Positions 30,422-30,423 of a stretch of 30,423 nucleotides of DNA are shown here, one piece after another. Made by a program: the position numbers and the translations under genes. Source of the DNA: an uncultured Treponema sp. (GTDB lineage: Bacteria; Spirochaetota; Spirochaetia; Treponematales; Treponemataceae); assembly GCA_937902125.1 (NCBI GenBank), contig CALDIB010000001.1:1-30423 (forward strand). The letters run 5' to 3'. Within the stretch, counting starts at the first letter, position 1. Every line of letters starts with the position of its first letter. The notes under the pieces were generated by a model that made no database searches, had not been told where the DNA came from, and saw nothing but the letters and a program-made list of their open reading frames with translations.

Positions 30422-30423
30422 AT

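Overview
The window reads as a piece of a spirochaete genome, most likely a Treponema. The clearest signs are a P83/100-type antigen gene at the right end, the ribosomal cluster rpsF-ssb-rpsR-rplI-dnaB, a lipoprotein with a relaxed spirochaetal lipobox (FFSC), a regulator joining a helix-turn-helix to a PTS IIA domain, and many exported proteins with no homologue I recognise. The species is not determined. The odd length, the cut gene at the left edge and a long palindrome at the last bases suggest this may be a whole contig; that is inference.

Left part (1-11120). A 5'-truncated TPR / beta-propeller / vWA protein runs into a converging minus-strand block. That block is a polytopic membrane protein whose end overlaps dinB. 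The dinB frame (DNA polymerase IV) continues without a stop into a signal peptide and a very large outer-membrane-type protein. plsC (phosphatidate synthesis) and a tiny zinc-ribbon gene meet at a shared terminator.

Middle (11160-17990). Divergent consensus promoters serve the zinc-ribbon gene and the HTH-EIIA regulator. An exported transglutaminase-like protein and an RluA-family pseudouridine synthase follow. Next comes a compact plus-strand operon of four exported products: a small protein, a beta-barrel, a FecR-domain protein and a lipoprotein. It looks like an envelope module and is the best candidate here for an undescribed system. A perfect 10-bp hairpin closes it.

Right part (17994-30423). 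An Rpn/PD-(D/E)XK nuclease-like gene with an in-frame 24-bp tandem repeat and a cytoplasmic amylosucrase (sucrose to alpha-glucan) lie on the minus strand. A long-chain acyl-CoA ligase converges on rsmD and an exported ankyrin protein. The ankyrin gene and rpsF diverge from a palindrome that holds both -35 boxes. The rpsF operon has a probable S6:S18 autoregulatory leader. dnaB and the P83/100 gene converge on a large bidirectional hairpin. Two strong hairpins fill the last 85 bases.

No rRNA, tRNA, complete insertion sequence or CRISPR array was seen. No gene-free stretch exceeds 300 bases. The gaps 19011-19136 and 20965-21111 hold AT-rich sequence and one weak hairpin, with nothing else recognisable. 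Several genes have a -10 box so close to the start codon that their mRNAs should be leaderless or nearly so.
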